In this document: positions 1 through 4,912 of the stretch, piece by piece
Numbering within the stretch: position 1 is the first letter of the stretch
Layout of the letters: every line of letters begins with the position of its first letter
NCBI GenBank assembly: GCA_003575245.1
Contig: NMQN01000439.1
Span: forward strand, 1-7,466
Reading direction: 5' to 3'
DNA length: 7,466 nucleotides
From: Candidatus Atribacteria bacterium 1244-E10-H5-B2
GTDB taxonomy: Bacteria; Atribacterota; JS1; SB-45; 34-128
Notes under the pieces: model-generated
Told to the model about the DNA's origin: nothing
Seen by the model: only the letters and a program-made list of their open reading frames with translations
The model's database searches: none
Made by a program: the position numbers and the translations under genes

Positions 1-95
1 TTTTCTTTTGAATCCTTATAACCCTTTTTACCTGTCTTTTTATCTATCACATCTATTTGCTCTGCAGGAAAATTAAACTTACATGTCCGGCAACT
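1..95. repeat. Left copy of 95-bp terminal direct repeat (circular junction)
   Basis: Bases 1-95 are identical to bases 7372-7466. The same reading frame continues through both copies into one intact gene. The simplest reading is that the sequence is a closed circle of about 7,371 bp, cut open with a 95-base overlap by the assembler. A linear molecule with true 95-bp direct terminal repeats, or a concatemer, would look the same. Confidence 0.95.
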
Positions 96-143
96 CCTAT
101 CTATGCTAATTTTATCATCACCATCATATACATATTTAGCCAT
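1..143 (-). CDS. N-terminal part of four-cysteine protein that crosses the circle junction
   Basis: This is the 5' end of the 125-residue gene whose remainder lies at 7137-7466. The ATG at 143-141 is preceded by AGAGGTGAG, a strong ribosome binding site, so this start is preferred over the internal GTG near 7421. The part on this side encodes a short acidic/polar leader (MAKYVYDGDDKISIDRS) and then a CRTCKF knuckle with Cys18 and Cys21. It runs on in frame to base 1 and, through the 95-bp overlap, into the right end of the window. It follows the recombinase gene after a 124-bp gap. Confidence 0.75.
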   Translation of the reverse strand, partial: MAKYVYDGDDKISIDRSCRTCKFNFPAEQIDVIDKKTGKKGYKDSKE

Positions 144-267
144 TTCTCACCTCTTTTCTAAATTAGCCTCAAATTTCAATTTTAATGCTTCTTAATATAA
201 ATCCCTTAACATACCCTTTAAACATCTTAGATCGCAAATTAGATGCTCTTAATTAAAAATTAGCCTA
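144..267 (-). other. AT-rich spacer between recombinase and four-cysteine gene, with a 10-bp direct repeat
   Basis: No gene longer than about 18 codons is visible. The 10-mer AAATTAGCCT occurs at 160-169 and again at 257-266, just after the recombinase stop codon, with a 97-bp period. Short direct repeats next to an integrase gene may be arm-type binding sites or part of attP, but nothing here proves it. The proximal end carries the strong ribosome binding site for the gene starting at 143. No terminator with a U-tract is seen, so read-through from the recombinase into the downstream genes is possible. Confidence 0.35.
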
Positions 268-912
268 TTATCTTATATCAGCTTTTAGGTCCTGGATCTG
301 TTTTTCAAGATCCTTAATCCTTTTTAAGATATCACTGTCTTTAGAATCCCTTTTTTTATAATACTTATCCGAGGCTTTTTTTATATCTGTGGAATCCATA
401 TAGCAATAAATCTCTGTGGTCCTTAAACTTTTATGCCCTAAAAGTTTCTGCAGACTTATAAGATCGTGGCCAGAGTTTTTATAAAAGCTCATAGCAAAAG
501 AATGTCTTAAAGTATGAAGGCCTATTTTTTTCTTTATGCCAATTCTTTTAGCATAGCGCCTGATCATTGAATAAAGATAAACTCTATCAAGTTTTTTTCT
601 TTTCAGGGTGCAAAAAAAGTATTCCCCTTTTGGCCTGGCCTCTTTATATTTTTTCAGCAGGCCGGCTGTATAATCTGAAAATGCTATGGTCCGATCCACT
701 CCACCCTTGCCACCTTTTATAGTAGCCTCTCTTTTGCCGATATTAAGATCTCCCGGCTTCAAATTTATTACATCACTTACCCGGGCCCCACTATCCCATA
801 TAAAAGATAGGATCGCTTTATTTCTTAGGCCGGTGGGTACTCTCTTATTTGGCTGCGCAATTATTTTTCCTATTTCTTCTGCGGTTAGTGTAACCGGTAT
901 TTTTCTTCTCAA
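268..912 (-). CDS. Tyrosine recombinase/integrase, catalytic domain only, with C-terminal coiled coil
   Basis: This is a 214-residue XerC/D-type tyrosine recombinase that cuts and rejoins DNA through a covalent phosphotyrosine. All catalytic positions are visible: Arg44 (SGARVSDVINL), Lys69 (KGGKGG turn), His133 and Arg136 (HTLRH), His160 (LLGHKS) and the nucleophile Tyr169 (TEIYCY). The protein begins almost at the catalytic domain. The usual N-terminal SAM-like core-binding domain of about 80-100 residues is missing, and full-length Xer proteins have about 300 residues. Residues 190-214 form a heptad-like Lys/Glu coiled coil, possibly for multimerisation. The start is TTG at 912, chosen because a TAG lies five codons upstream in frame and AGGGGATAGG precedes it. 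Likely roles are integration/excision of the element or dimer resolution of the circle. The sequence does not decide between them. Confidence 0.92.
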   Translation of the reverse strand: MRRKIPVTLTAEEIGKIIAQPNKRVPTGLRNKAILSFIWDSGARVSDVINLKPGDLNIGKREATIKGGKGGVDRTIAFSDYTAGLLKKYKEARPKGEYFFCTLKRKKLDRVYLYSMIRRYAKRIGIKKKIGLHTLRHSFAMSFYKNSGHDLISLQKLLGHKSLRTTEIYCYMDSTDIKKASDKYYKKRDSKDSDILKRIKDLEKQIQDLKADIR

Positions 913-933
913 TTTTTTGCCTATCCCCTGCTA

Positions 934-980
934 GTGTTAAAAATAAACATAATTACTATTATGTAAATTACTATTAACAC
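934..980. repeat. Inverted repeat enclosing two 10-bp direct repeats: candidate operator or integrase arm sites
   Basis: GTGTTAA at 934-940 and TTAACAC at 974-980 are a perfect inverted pair. Between and partly inside them, AATTACTATT occurs at 951-960 and again at 966-975, a spacing of 15 bp. The array lies between the recombinase -35 box and its start codon. Any protein bound here would block or bend the recombinase promoter. The operator and attP arm-site interpretations are both inferences. Confidence 0.5.
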
Positions 981-999
981 TTTAAAAGGTCATTGTCAA
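971..999 (-). promoter_or_regulatory. Likely sigma-70 promoter of the recombinase gene
   Basis: On the minus strand a perfect -35 TTGACA lies at 999-994. It is followed after 17 bp by TAATAG (976-971) or after 18 bp by AATAGT. The -10 is only a partial match. It lies about 60 bp upstream of the TTG start at 912 and overlaps the repeats at 934-980, so the promoter is probably regulated. Confidence 0.5.
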
Positions 1000-1022
1000 G
1001 ATATTTACTTATTTCACTTTAT

Positions 1023-1103
1023 TTAATAAGTGGGGGAGTGGCCAGTAGTCAAATTGATATTGCCTGGCTGCAGGTTTGTGATCTCGGAAACTCTGAGGCC
1101 CAT
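1023..1103 (-). pseudogene. Fragment of a second tyrosine recombinase (conserved Arg I motif only)
   Basis: Reading down from ATG at 1103, the minus strand encodes GLRVSEITNLQPGNINL and then breaks up, ending at TAA (1023-1025). The segment matches the first catalytic-arginine block of tyrosine recombinases and lines up with SGARVSDVINLKPGDLN of the intact recombinase next door. It differs enough in protein and codons not to be a recent duplicate. A TGA lies four codons upstream in frame, and no other recombinase motif is visible around it, so it is not a working gene. The homologous part is about 1041-1100. It could be the remains of an older integrase or a piece of a host recombinase gene acquired at an integration site. 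The local base composition is richer in GC than most of the element. Confidence 0.6.
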
Positions 1104-1167
1104 ATACCGTTTTCACGTTTAAAAACGTGCATATAATATCATTACACCGGTCCTGAAAGTGCCTCAG
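1093..1167. repeat. Inverted repeat CTGAGGC/GCCTCAG around a palindrome
   Basis: CTGAGGC at 1093-1099 pairs with GCCTCAG at 1161-1167. The flanks GTGATC (from about 1078) and GATCGCAC (1167-1174) could lengthen the stem imperfectly. Inside lies the palindrome-like CACGTTT-AA-AAACGTG (1114-1129). The left arm overlaps the recombinase relic. It may be a recombination site, a packaging site or a structured transcript between the capsid terminator and the recombinase promoter. No known RNA family is recognised. Confidence 0.4.
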
Positions 1168-1289
1168 ATCGCACCATGGAGCGCCACTTTACGCCAGGGT
1201 AATTGTAAAGGTCCTTAAATATATTGTTTTCCTACTGTTTAAGCCATTTTCTACAAATAAGGCAATGATCTAAACGTCAAATTTTGTCT

Positions 1290-1326
1290 ACACTTAAATA
1301 AAACAGGGGCCAGTAAATCGGCCCCT
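1290..1326 (-). terminator. Rho-independent terminator after the capsid gene
   Basis: On the minus strand AGGGGCC (1326-1320) and GGCCCCT (1311-1305) form a perfect 7-bp GC-rich stem with an 8-nt loop, followed by TGTTTTATTT. It lies about 28 bp after the capsid stop codon. On the plus strand the stem is followed by ATTTTTA, so it may terminate in both directions. Confidence 0.8.
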
Positions 1327-1353
1327 ATTTTTAACATTATTTCTTTTTAATAA

Positions 1354-2613
1354 TTATGCTGCAGCTACTTTTATCAGACAGAAAGCCTTAGGTAATTTTA
1401 TTCCACAATCCATTCTGGAATAAGATCTGATAAGTACCTGCATTTTTGTTAATGCGTCCTCGGCCACCCTGGACACTTCAAGATTCATATTCGTTCTCAT
1501 GCCAATTATGAGATTTTTATAATTTCCCATGATTCCCTGGGCCACCAACTGGTTGCTTGACAGCTTGGCAAAATTTTCATAGGAAGGCGGCGGTTTTATT
1601 GGCTGCCCTTCTGTCGTAGATACAAGAGCGTCAAGTGTAGCGAATAAGGTGCTTGCCATGATTAACGAATTGGCGTCTATATTTTCTGCCTGCAGTTTGA
1701 AATATGCAGCGCTGAGGGTTGAATAATCTATTGAAGTTTCAAATTCTTCGGTTAGTATATCGGGCGTAAGAGCGATACCTAAAGGCTCTAGTGTGCCGGC
1801 TCCAAGCAGGCAAGCACGATCTATTTCTTGAGCTATGGCTGTACTTATAGCGGCCTCTATACTTTTTGATACTCCAACGCCGTCCTCGGCAAGCTCAATT
1901 GATAGTGAAATTATACTAACTACTGTCTTGGCGGTTAAGGTTATTCCTGTAAAAGTCATGTCAAGGGACCCGGTGAACCCGATATTTTCTGCGGTCCATT
2001 CCGGCGTTGGCATGGCTGATATTTTCGGGATCAACATCACTTTTTTATCCATGGGTAAAAATTCCGCTCCCGATTGCATTATCCTGGCTTTGGCCAGTGC
2101 CATTTGAATCACTGCTGCCGATAACTCCTCAGGAACAAACCACTCTCCGCCGCCAGTTGCGGTCCCCAGTGCTCTAGCTTCTGCGGGTGCAAATGACCAG
2201 TTCCCGGTAGCAATTGCCCGGATAGCCTTTCCCAAACTCAATTCCTCAGTTATACCCAGCCTACCCTGAGATAAAATATAGGATCTTAGCTCGGAGAGGT
2301 TAGATTTATTGAAGGTCCTTATTTCTTCCCCGTTTTCATTGATTAACTGGCCGGCAGGATTACTCTTATGCAGTTCGTTTACCGGTAATTTCATATTTGC
2401 CCGGACGTCTTCTAAAGTTTTTACTTCGGGGCCCTTTAAAGTATCAAAAGTATTTCTGAGGCCATCATACTCTTTTATCAGGCTGTCCCATTCCGATTGC
2501 TCACTTTCACTGAGATCTCTATCTTCTATTTCTGCTTTTTCGTTCATTGCCTCTAATGAATCGGCAATCTTCACCATTCGTTTTAGCTGCTTATCTTTTT
2601 CTTTCTGATTCAT
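1354..2613 (-). CDS. HK97-fold phage major capsid protein
   Basis: The product is a 419-residue major capsid protein that would form the icosahedral head shell. Residues 1-60 are a charged, coiled-coil scaffold (delta) domain and about 60-150 a linker/N-arm. The HK97-fold core follows, with GTATGGGEWFVPEEL at about 150-164, the GAGTLEPLGI signature at 271-280 and the conserved end RSYSRMDCGIKLPKAF at 396-411. The ATG at 2613 has AGGAG six bases upstream. In typical phages of this type a prohead protease, encoded upstream, removes the delta domain, and a portal nucleates the shell. Neither gene is on this circle. Its base composition is visibly richer in GC than the rep operon, which suggests a separate origin. 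The gene is intact, so it is probably used, perhaps with helper proteins. A non-packaging protein shell is a less likely alternative. Confidence 0.93.
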   Translation of the reverse strand: MNQKEKDKQLKRMVKIADSLEAMNEKAEIEDRDLSESEQSEWDSLIKEYDGLRNTFDTLKGPEVKTLEDVRANMKLPVNELHKSNPAGQLINENGEEIRTFNKSNLSELRSYILSQGRLGITEELSLGKAIRAIATGNWSFAPAEARALGTATGGGEWFVPEELSAAVIQMALAKARIMQSGAEFLPMDKKVMLIPKISAMPTPEWTAENIGFTGSLDMTFTGITLTAKTVVSIISLSIELAEDGVGVSKSIEAAISTAIAQEIDRACLLGAGTLEPLGIALTPDILTEEFETSIDYSTLSAAYFKLQAENIDANSLIMASTLFATLDALVSTTEGQPIKPPPSYENFAKLSSNQLVAQGIMGNYKNLIIGMRTNMNLEVSRVAEDALTKMQVLIRSYSRMDCGIKLPKAFCLIKVAAA

Positions 2614-2686
2614 AGTAAACTCCTATTCAATTATAAAGTACGATTTTAAAATAATAGAAGGATTTACCTAAATCTTTCTTTTCTAT

Positions 2687-2757
2687 CCTTATTTTATCCA
2701 CCTGGATTTTTTATACAGGGGGATTACTTTCAGGAGCGCTCCCCCTGTAAAATAAGG
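2687..2757. repeat. Compound inverted repeat able to fold as a three-way junction
   Basis: The right arm CCCCCTG-TAAAATAAGG (2741-2757) is one continuous 17-base block. Its complement on the left is split into CCTTATTTTA (2687-2696) and CAGGGGG (2716-2722) by 19 bases that include the small hairpin TCCACCTGGA (2697-2706). The apical loop (2723-2740) contains part of the 10-bp palindrome GGAGCGCTCC (2733-2742). No U-tract follows on either strand, so it does not look like a terminator. TTATCCACC at 2694-2702 matches a DnaA box except in its last base. Possible roles are a packaging or nicking site, an operator, or a structured 5' leader of the capsid mRNA. Confidence 0.6.
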
Positions 2758-2761
2758 ACAA

Positions 2762-2866
2762 ATGAACGTTAAAAAAGTGTTAGAAATTCAGAAAAGATTA
2801 ATTGAACTAAATGACCTATCTTTATTAAATTTTCAAACACCGGCTATTTTATCGTTCTTAAAATAG
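2762..2866 (+). CDS. Possible 34-aa peptide, opposite strand (weak)
   Basis: ATG at 2762 opens 34 codons to TAG at 2864-2866. The peptide has a helical-looking start (MNVKKVLEIQKRLIELND) followed by a hydrophobic end. AAGGA lies four bases before the ATG, a slightly short but usable ribosome binding distance. It directly follows the compound inverted repeat and is the only plausible plus-strand gene. It resembles nothing I recognise and may be chance, although nothing occupies the other strand here. Confidence 0.2.
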   Translation: MNVKKVLEIQKRLIELNDLSLLNFQTPAILSFLK

Positions 2867-2914
2867 CTGATATGCATTATAACATATTTATAAATTTCTT
2901 TCTTTTAATTTCTT

Positions 2915-2956
2915 AGCAGGGAATTTAGATATCACCTGATATGAATATTCCCTGCT
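2915..2956. repeat. Long hairpin with 10-bp outer and 6-bp inner stem
   Basis: AGCAGGGAAT (2915-2924) pairs perfectly with ATTCCCTGCT (2947-2956). After a symmetric 4x4 internal loop, ATATCA (2929-2934) pairs with TGATAT (2937-2942). The minus strand downstream is A-rich rather than U-rich. The plus strand continues CATTTTGG, which is a poor terminator tail. A regulatory RNA structure or a protein-binding dyad fits better than a terminator. Confidence 0.6.
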
Positions 2957-3058
2957 CATTTTGGAGATAATCAAAATGGACGATTCTGAGGGATAGGATT
3001 CTTCTCGCCGGGGAATCCCTTTACAATACTTAAAATTCTATCCGGTAGTTTTCATTTT

Positions 3059-3670
3059 TCAGTAAGGTAGGTCATCTATTCCTAAATCTTCTAATTTGGG
3101 AAGATATGTAACATCATGTAACATATCTTCTTTTTCTGGACCTGGAGGTCTTTCTTCTTCAAAACCTGGGAATCTTTCCTTAAACGCCTTAATTTCCCAA
3201 CCCTCCAGTAAACCTAATCTTTTGAGATATGTGAACTGATCCTCGTAAATAGTATATTTTTCAATTTCTGGTTCTTCGCCTTCTGGTACGATTTCTACTC
3301 CATTATAACAACCTACTGAGTTTATAATAAAATCTTCACTTCCTATTACTTTCATATTTTCTGGCCTTTCAGAGATCCACCACAAAAAAGGCCTGGTGCC
3401 GGCGTTATTTTTAGGATCGGTTTTAAATCTCTCCATTACTGCCTTTTTATGCAGGTTCCAGATTTTTCTGCAAATCTTTGGATCATTTTTATCAAACATA
3501 AAATAATAACCCCTATCAAAACCCATGTCCTTAAAATATCCTAAGTGCTTATAACCTCCTAACATTTCTTCCATTGAAACCTTGTGGCAAATAGACTCGT
3601 ATAGCTCATCTGTTAATCTTGTGTAGTCTATATTAAATTTTTTCTTGAATCTGGTTCTCTTTTTAGGCAT
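3059..3670 (-). CDS. Phage packaging-region protein of unknown function (203 aa)
   Basis: The product has 203 residues, with a very basic N-terminus (MPKKRTRFKKKF). The centre has NAGTRPFLWWISERPE at about 91-106. A motif for extra regulation is absent, but YEDQFTYLKRLGLLEGWE follows at about 144-161, and the tail is acidic and proline-rich (about 170-203). The combination of a G-RP-x-WW segment and an E-x-x-YL-x-R-x-GLL segment recalls uncharacterised phage proteins found near HNH and terminase genes. That family memory is moderate and no biochemical role is known to me. The ATG at 3670 has GGAAGG six bases upstream, and the gene starts 26 bp after the small terminase stop, so the two are likely co-transcribed. 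It sits where a phage would have its large terminase, portal and protease genes. Confidence 0.7.
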   Translation of the reverse strand: MPKKRTRFKKKFNIDYTRLTDELYESICHKVSMEEMLGGYKHLGYFKDMGFDRGYYFMFDKNDPKICRKIWNLHKKAVMERFKTDPKNNAGTRPFLWWISERPENMKVIGSEDFIINSVGCYNGVEIVPEGEEPEIEKYTIYEDQFTYLKRLGLLEGWEIKAFKERFPGFEEERPPGPEKEDMLHDVTYLPKLEDLGIDDLPY

Positions 3671-3696
3671 TTCTAACCTTCCTTTATATTTATCTT

Positions 3697-4032
3697 TTAA
3701 TAAAGTTTAGGCGGTCCTGGCGGGCGGCCAATTCCACCCGGGGCCTCAACTTCAAGTCCTAACTCTCTAATTAGTCTAATGAAGGTAATTTTTTCTGTAG
3801 TTTCAATTTTCAGTGCCGGATGTGGTTTTGGATTATTGAATTTATCATTTACGCAGATCCCTTCCTTTTCTATTTGCAAACGAGCTTCTTCAATTCTATC
3901 CAAACATTGACAGGCTTGCGAAAGAATAACTAAATGTTGGGCCTCAAGCTCATAATTATTTAAGATTTTTGTAAAAAATCGCCTTGAACTCTTACTTAAA
4001 TTCTTTGTTAGGCTCTTAGGCGTTCTTATCAT
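3697..4032 (-). CDS. Phage terminase small subunit, P27 family
   Basis: This 111-residue protein matches the P27-type small terminase layout. An N-terminal block SKSSRRFFTKILNNYELE (about 14-31) is followed by helices containing QACQCLDRIEEAR (40-52). Then come KEGICVNDKFNNPKPHPALKIE (56-77), the RLIRELGLEVEAP segment (86-98) and a Pro/Gly-rich end. Small terminases bind the cos or pac site and recruit the large ATPase/nuclease subunit, setting which DNA is packaged. No large subunit is encoded here, so this protein would have to redirect another phage's motor. The ATG at 4032 is preceded by GTGAGGT with close spacing. It follows the HNH gene after a 192-bp gap with its own candidate promoter and precedes the 203-aa gene closely. 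Confidence 0.85.
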   Translation of the reverse strand: MIRTPKSLTKNLSKSSRRFFTKILNNYELEAQHLVILSQACQCLDRIEEARLQIEKEGICVNDKFNNPKPHPALKIETTEKITFIRLIRELGLEVEAPGGIGRPPGPPKLY

Positions 4033-4106
4033 ATATACCTCACTTTTTGCTATTTTTTGTTACTTTTTATACACACTTAATATACGCTTATGCACTTTAA
4101 CCATAT

Positions 4107-4135
4107 ATTATAATATATTGCAATAATTTTTACTG
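4107..4135 (-). promoter_or_regulatory. Candidate promoter for small terminase to capsid genes (weak -35)
   Basis: A perfect -10 TATAAT lies on the minus strand at 4112-4107, about 75 bp before the TerS start. The hexamer 17 bp upstream (CAGTAA, 4135-4130) is a poor -35. The surrounding 192-bp gap is AT-rich, so the match could be chance. It would let TerS, the 203-aa gene and the capsid gene be expressed separately from HNH. Confidence 0.35.
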
Positions 4136-4224
4136 CTTTTCAAGAAATAAACGCGGTACACTTCTTCTTTTGTTTTCCTGCCCACCGATAGTCTTTTGAT
4201 AGGACTGTAGCTATTTAACCCCCC

Positions 4225-4584
4225 TTACCCCTTCATTTCTTTTACCTTCTTCCTATTATGGCAAGGTACGCATAGAGATTGTAGATTATCCATTGCCATG
4301 AGATCCCCGCTATTCTTTATTGGTTTTATATGATCAACCATGGCTGCCTCTTTTACTATTTCTTCTCTTAAGCATATTGCACATAAAGGATCTCTTGATA
4401 GCTTATATTTTCTTAGCTTTCGCCAACGATAACTTTTATAAAAGGTTTGTTCTTCTATGTCCGTTCTTCTTATTTGATATGCTTTACTTACTTTCTTTTT
4501 ATGCTTATCGCAATATGTAATGCCTGTTTCTACTAGCTTATTACATAATGGATAGCTGCATGATTTTTTAGGTTTATAAGGCAT
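4225..4584 (-). CDS. HNH endonuclease, phage packaging type
   Basis: This 119-residue nuclease carries two metal sites. An N-terminal knuckle has Cys9, Cys14, Cys25 and His28 (CSYPLC and TYCDKH). The HNH fold is formed by Cys68/Cys71 (CAIC), Asp84-His85 (VDHIKP), Asn100 and Cys105/Cys108-His109-Asn110 (LCVPCHN). FYKSYRWRKLRKYKLSRDPLC before it is the usual lead-in of phage-terminase-linked HNH proteins. In cos phages such enzymes sit beside terS/terL and help the terminase cut cohesive ends. Its position just upstream of terS fits that role. The ATG at 4584 has AAGGA seven bases upstream. A homing-type activity is possible but less likely given the context. Confidence 0.92.
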   Translation of the reverse strand: MPYKPKKSCSYPLCNKLVETGITYCDKHKKKVSKAYQIRRTDIEEQTFYKSYRWRKLRKYKLSRDPLCAICLREEIVKEAAMVDHIKPIKNSGDLMAMDNLQSLCVPCHNRKKVKEMKG

Positions 4585-4908
4585 TACTCTTTCCTTCTAA
4601 AGCTATTCTATAAAACAGATCCAATACTTAAAAAATTCCTTTCCCTAGCCGGCTCTTTTTCTTCTTATCTGGCTTCTCTTTTCTTAAATAAAAAAAATCT
4701 GCTGTATACATAATCTATATAATATATATATATAATATATACACTTTTCAACAGGCACTCAAACCCGCTCTGGTAAAGGCTTTCAAAAAAAGCTGCCTAC
4801 GATGTTAGGCCTACCTGCCTACGATGTTAGGCCTACCTGCCTACGATGTTAGGCCTACCTGCCTACGATGTTAGGCCTACCAAAATTTAATCACTGCCAA
4901 TGTTAGGC
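4585..4908. other. Plasmid replication origin region (AT-rich tract plus iterons)
   Basis: This gene-free stretch has an AT-only core (TA-repeat tract at about 4711-4743) next to the iteron array at 4793-4912. A duplex-unwinding tract beside initiator-binding repeats is the standard layout of an iteron-controlled theta origin. No perfect DnaA box is seen in it. The part at 4585-4700 is pyrimidine-rich on the plus strand and shows nothing further beyond the HNH ribosome binding site. Confidence 0.75.
4723..4751 (-). promoter_or_regulatory. Candidate promoter for the HNH gene inside the AT-rich origin
   Basis: On the minus strand TTGAAA (4751-4746) is followed after 17 bp by TATATA (4728-4723), about 140 bp before the HNH start. 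It overlaps the AT-only tract of the presumed origin, so -10-like hexamers are expected by chance. If it is real, Rep bound at the iterons could affect expression of the virion module. Confidence 0.3.
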
Positions 4909-4912
4909 CTAC
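4793..4912. repeat. Iterons: four perfect 22-bp repeats plus one shortened copy
   Basis: A 22-bp unit starting CTGCCTACGATG and ending TTAGGCCTAC is repeated without gaps at 4793-4814, 4815-4836, 4837-4858 and 4859-4880. After a 13-bp spacer, a fifth copy at 4894-4912 lacks 3 bp in its first half. Each unit contains the palindrome TAGGCCTA. The 22-bp period puts every binding site on the same DNA face, which is typical for Rep-binding iterons. The fifth copy contains the rep stop codon (4909-4911), so the last codons of rep and the origin are physically linked. Confidence 0.95.

Larger units (their letters stand above)
913..1353. other. 441-bp intergenic region between capsid and recombinase genes
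   Basis: This stretch has no intact gene on either strand. From high to low coordinates it holds the capsid-gene terminator (1290-1326), an unassigned part at about 1170-1290, a GC-richer block with an inverted repeat and the recombinase relic (1023-1167), and the recombinase control region (934-999). An attachment site would most naturally be found here, but I see no tRNA-like 3' end that would mark the core. Confidence 0.6.
2614..3058. other. 445-bp structured intergenic region upstream of the capsid gene
   Basis: There is no convincing minus-strand gene between the 203-aa gene and the capsid gene, only reading frames below about 25 codons. The region contains the compound inverted repeat at 2687-2757, the long hairpin at 2915-2956 and a smaller one near 2996-3018 (GGATTC/GAATCC). 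Immediately before the capsid start, the minus strand has TTTATAAT and then a strong AGGAG. This could be a close -10 element with a very short leader. The position within the packaging module makes a cos/pac or capsid-expression control region plausible. Confidence 0.5.

Noticed and set aside
913..1353. tRNA gene or tRNA-derived attachment core
   Set aside because: No CCA-end, T-loop (GTTCGAATC-like) or cloverleaf pattern could be found on either strand.
1835..2608. Two plus-strand frames (90 and 99 codons) opposite the capsid gene
   Set aside because: They are antisense shadows of a well-supported HK97 capsid gene.
2687..2757. Rho-independent terminator
   Set aside because: The stem is strong, but A-rich rather than T-rich sequence follows it on both strands.
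2941..3000. Plus-strand ATG with a strong GGAG at 2963 (MDDSEG)
   Set aside because: The frame ends after six codons. A leader peptide is conceivable but nothing downstream on that strand would use it.
4793..4912. CRISPR array
   Set aside because: The repeats are tandem without spacers and the unit is 22 bp beside a rep gene, so they are iterons.
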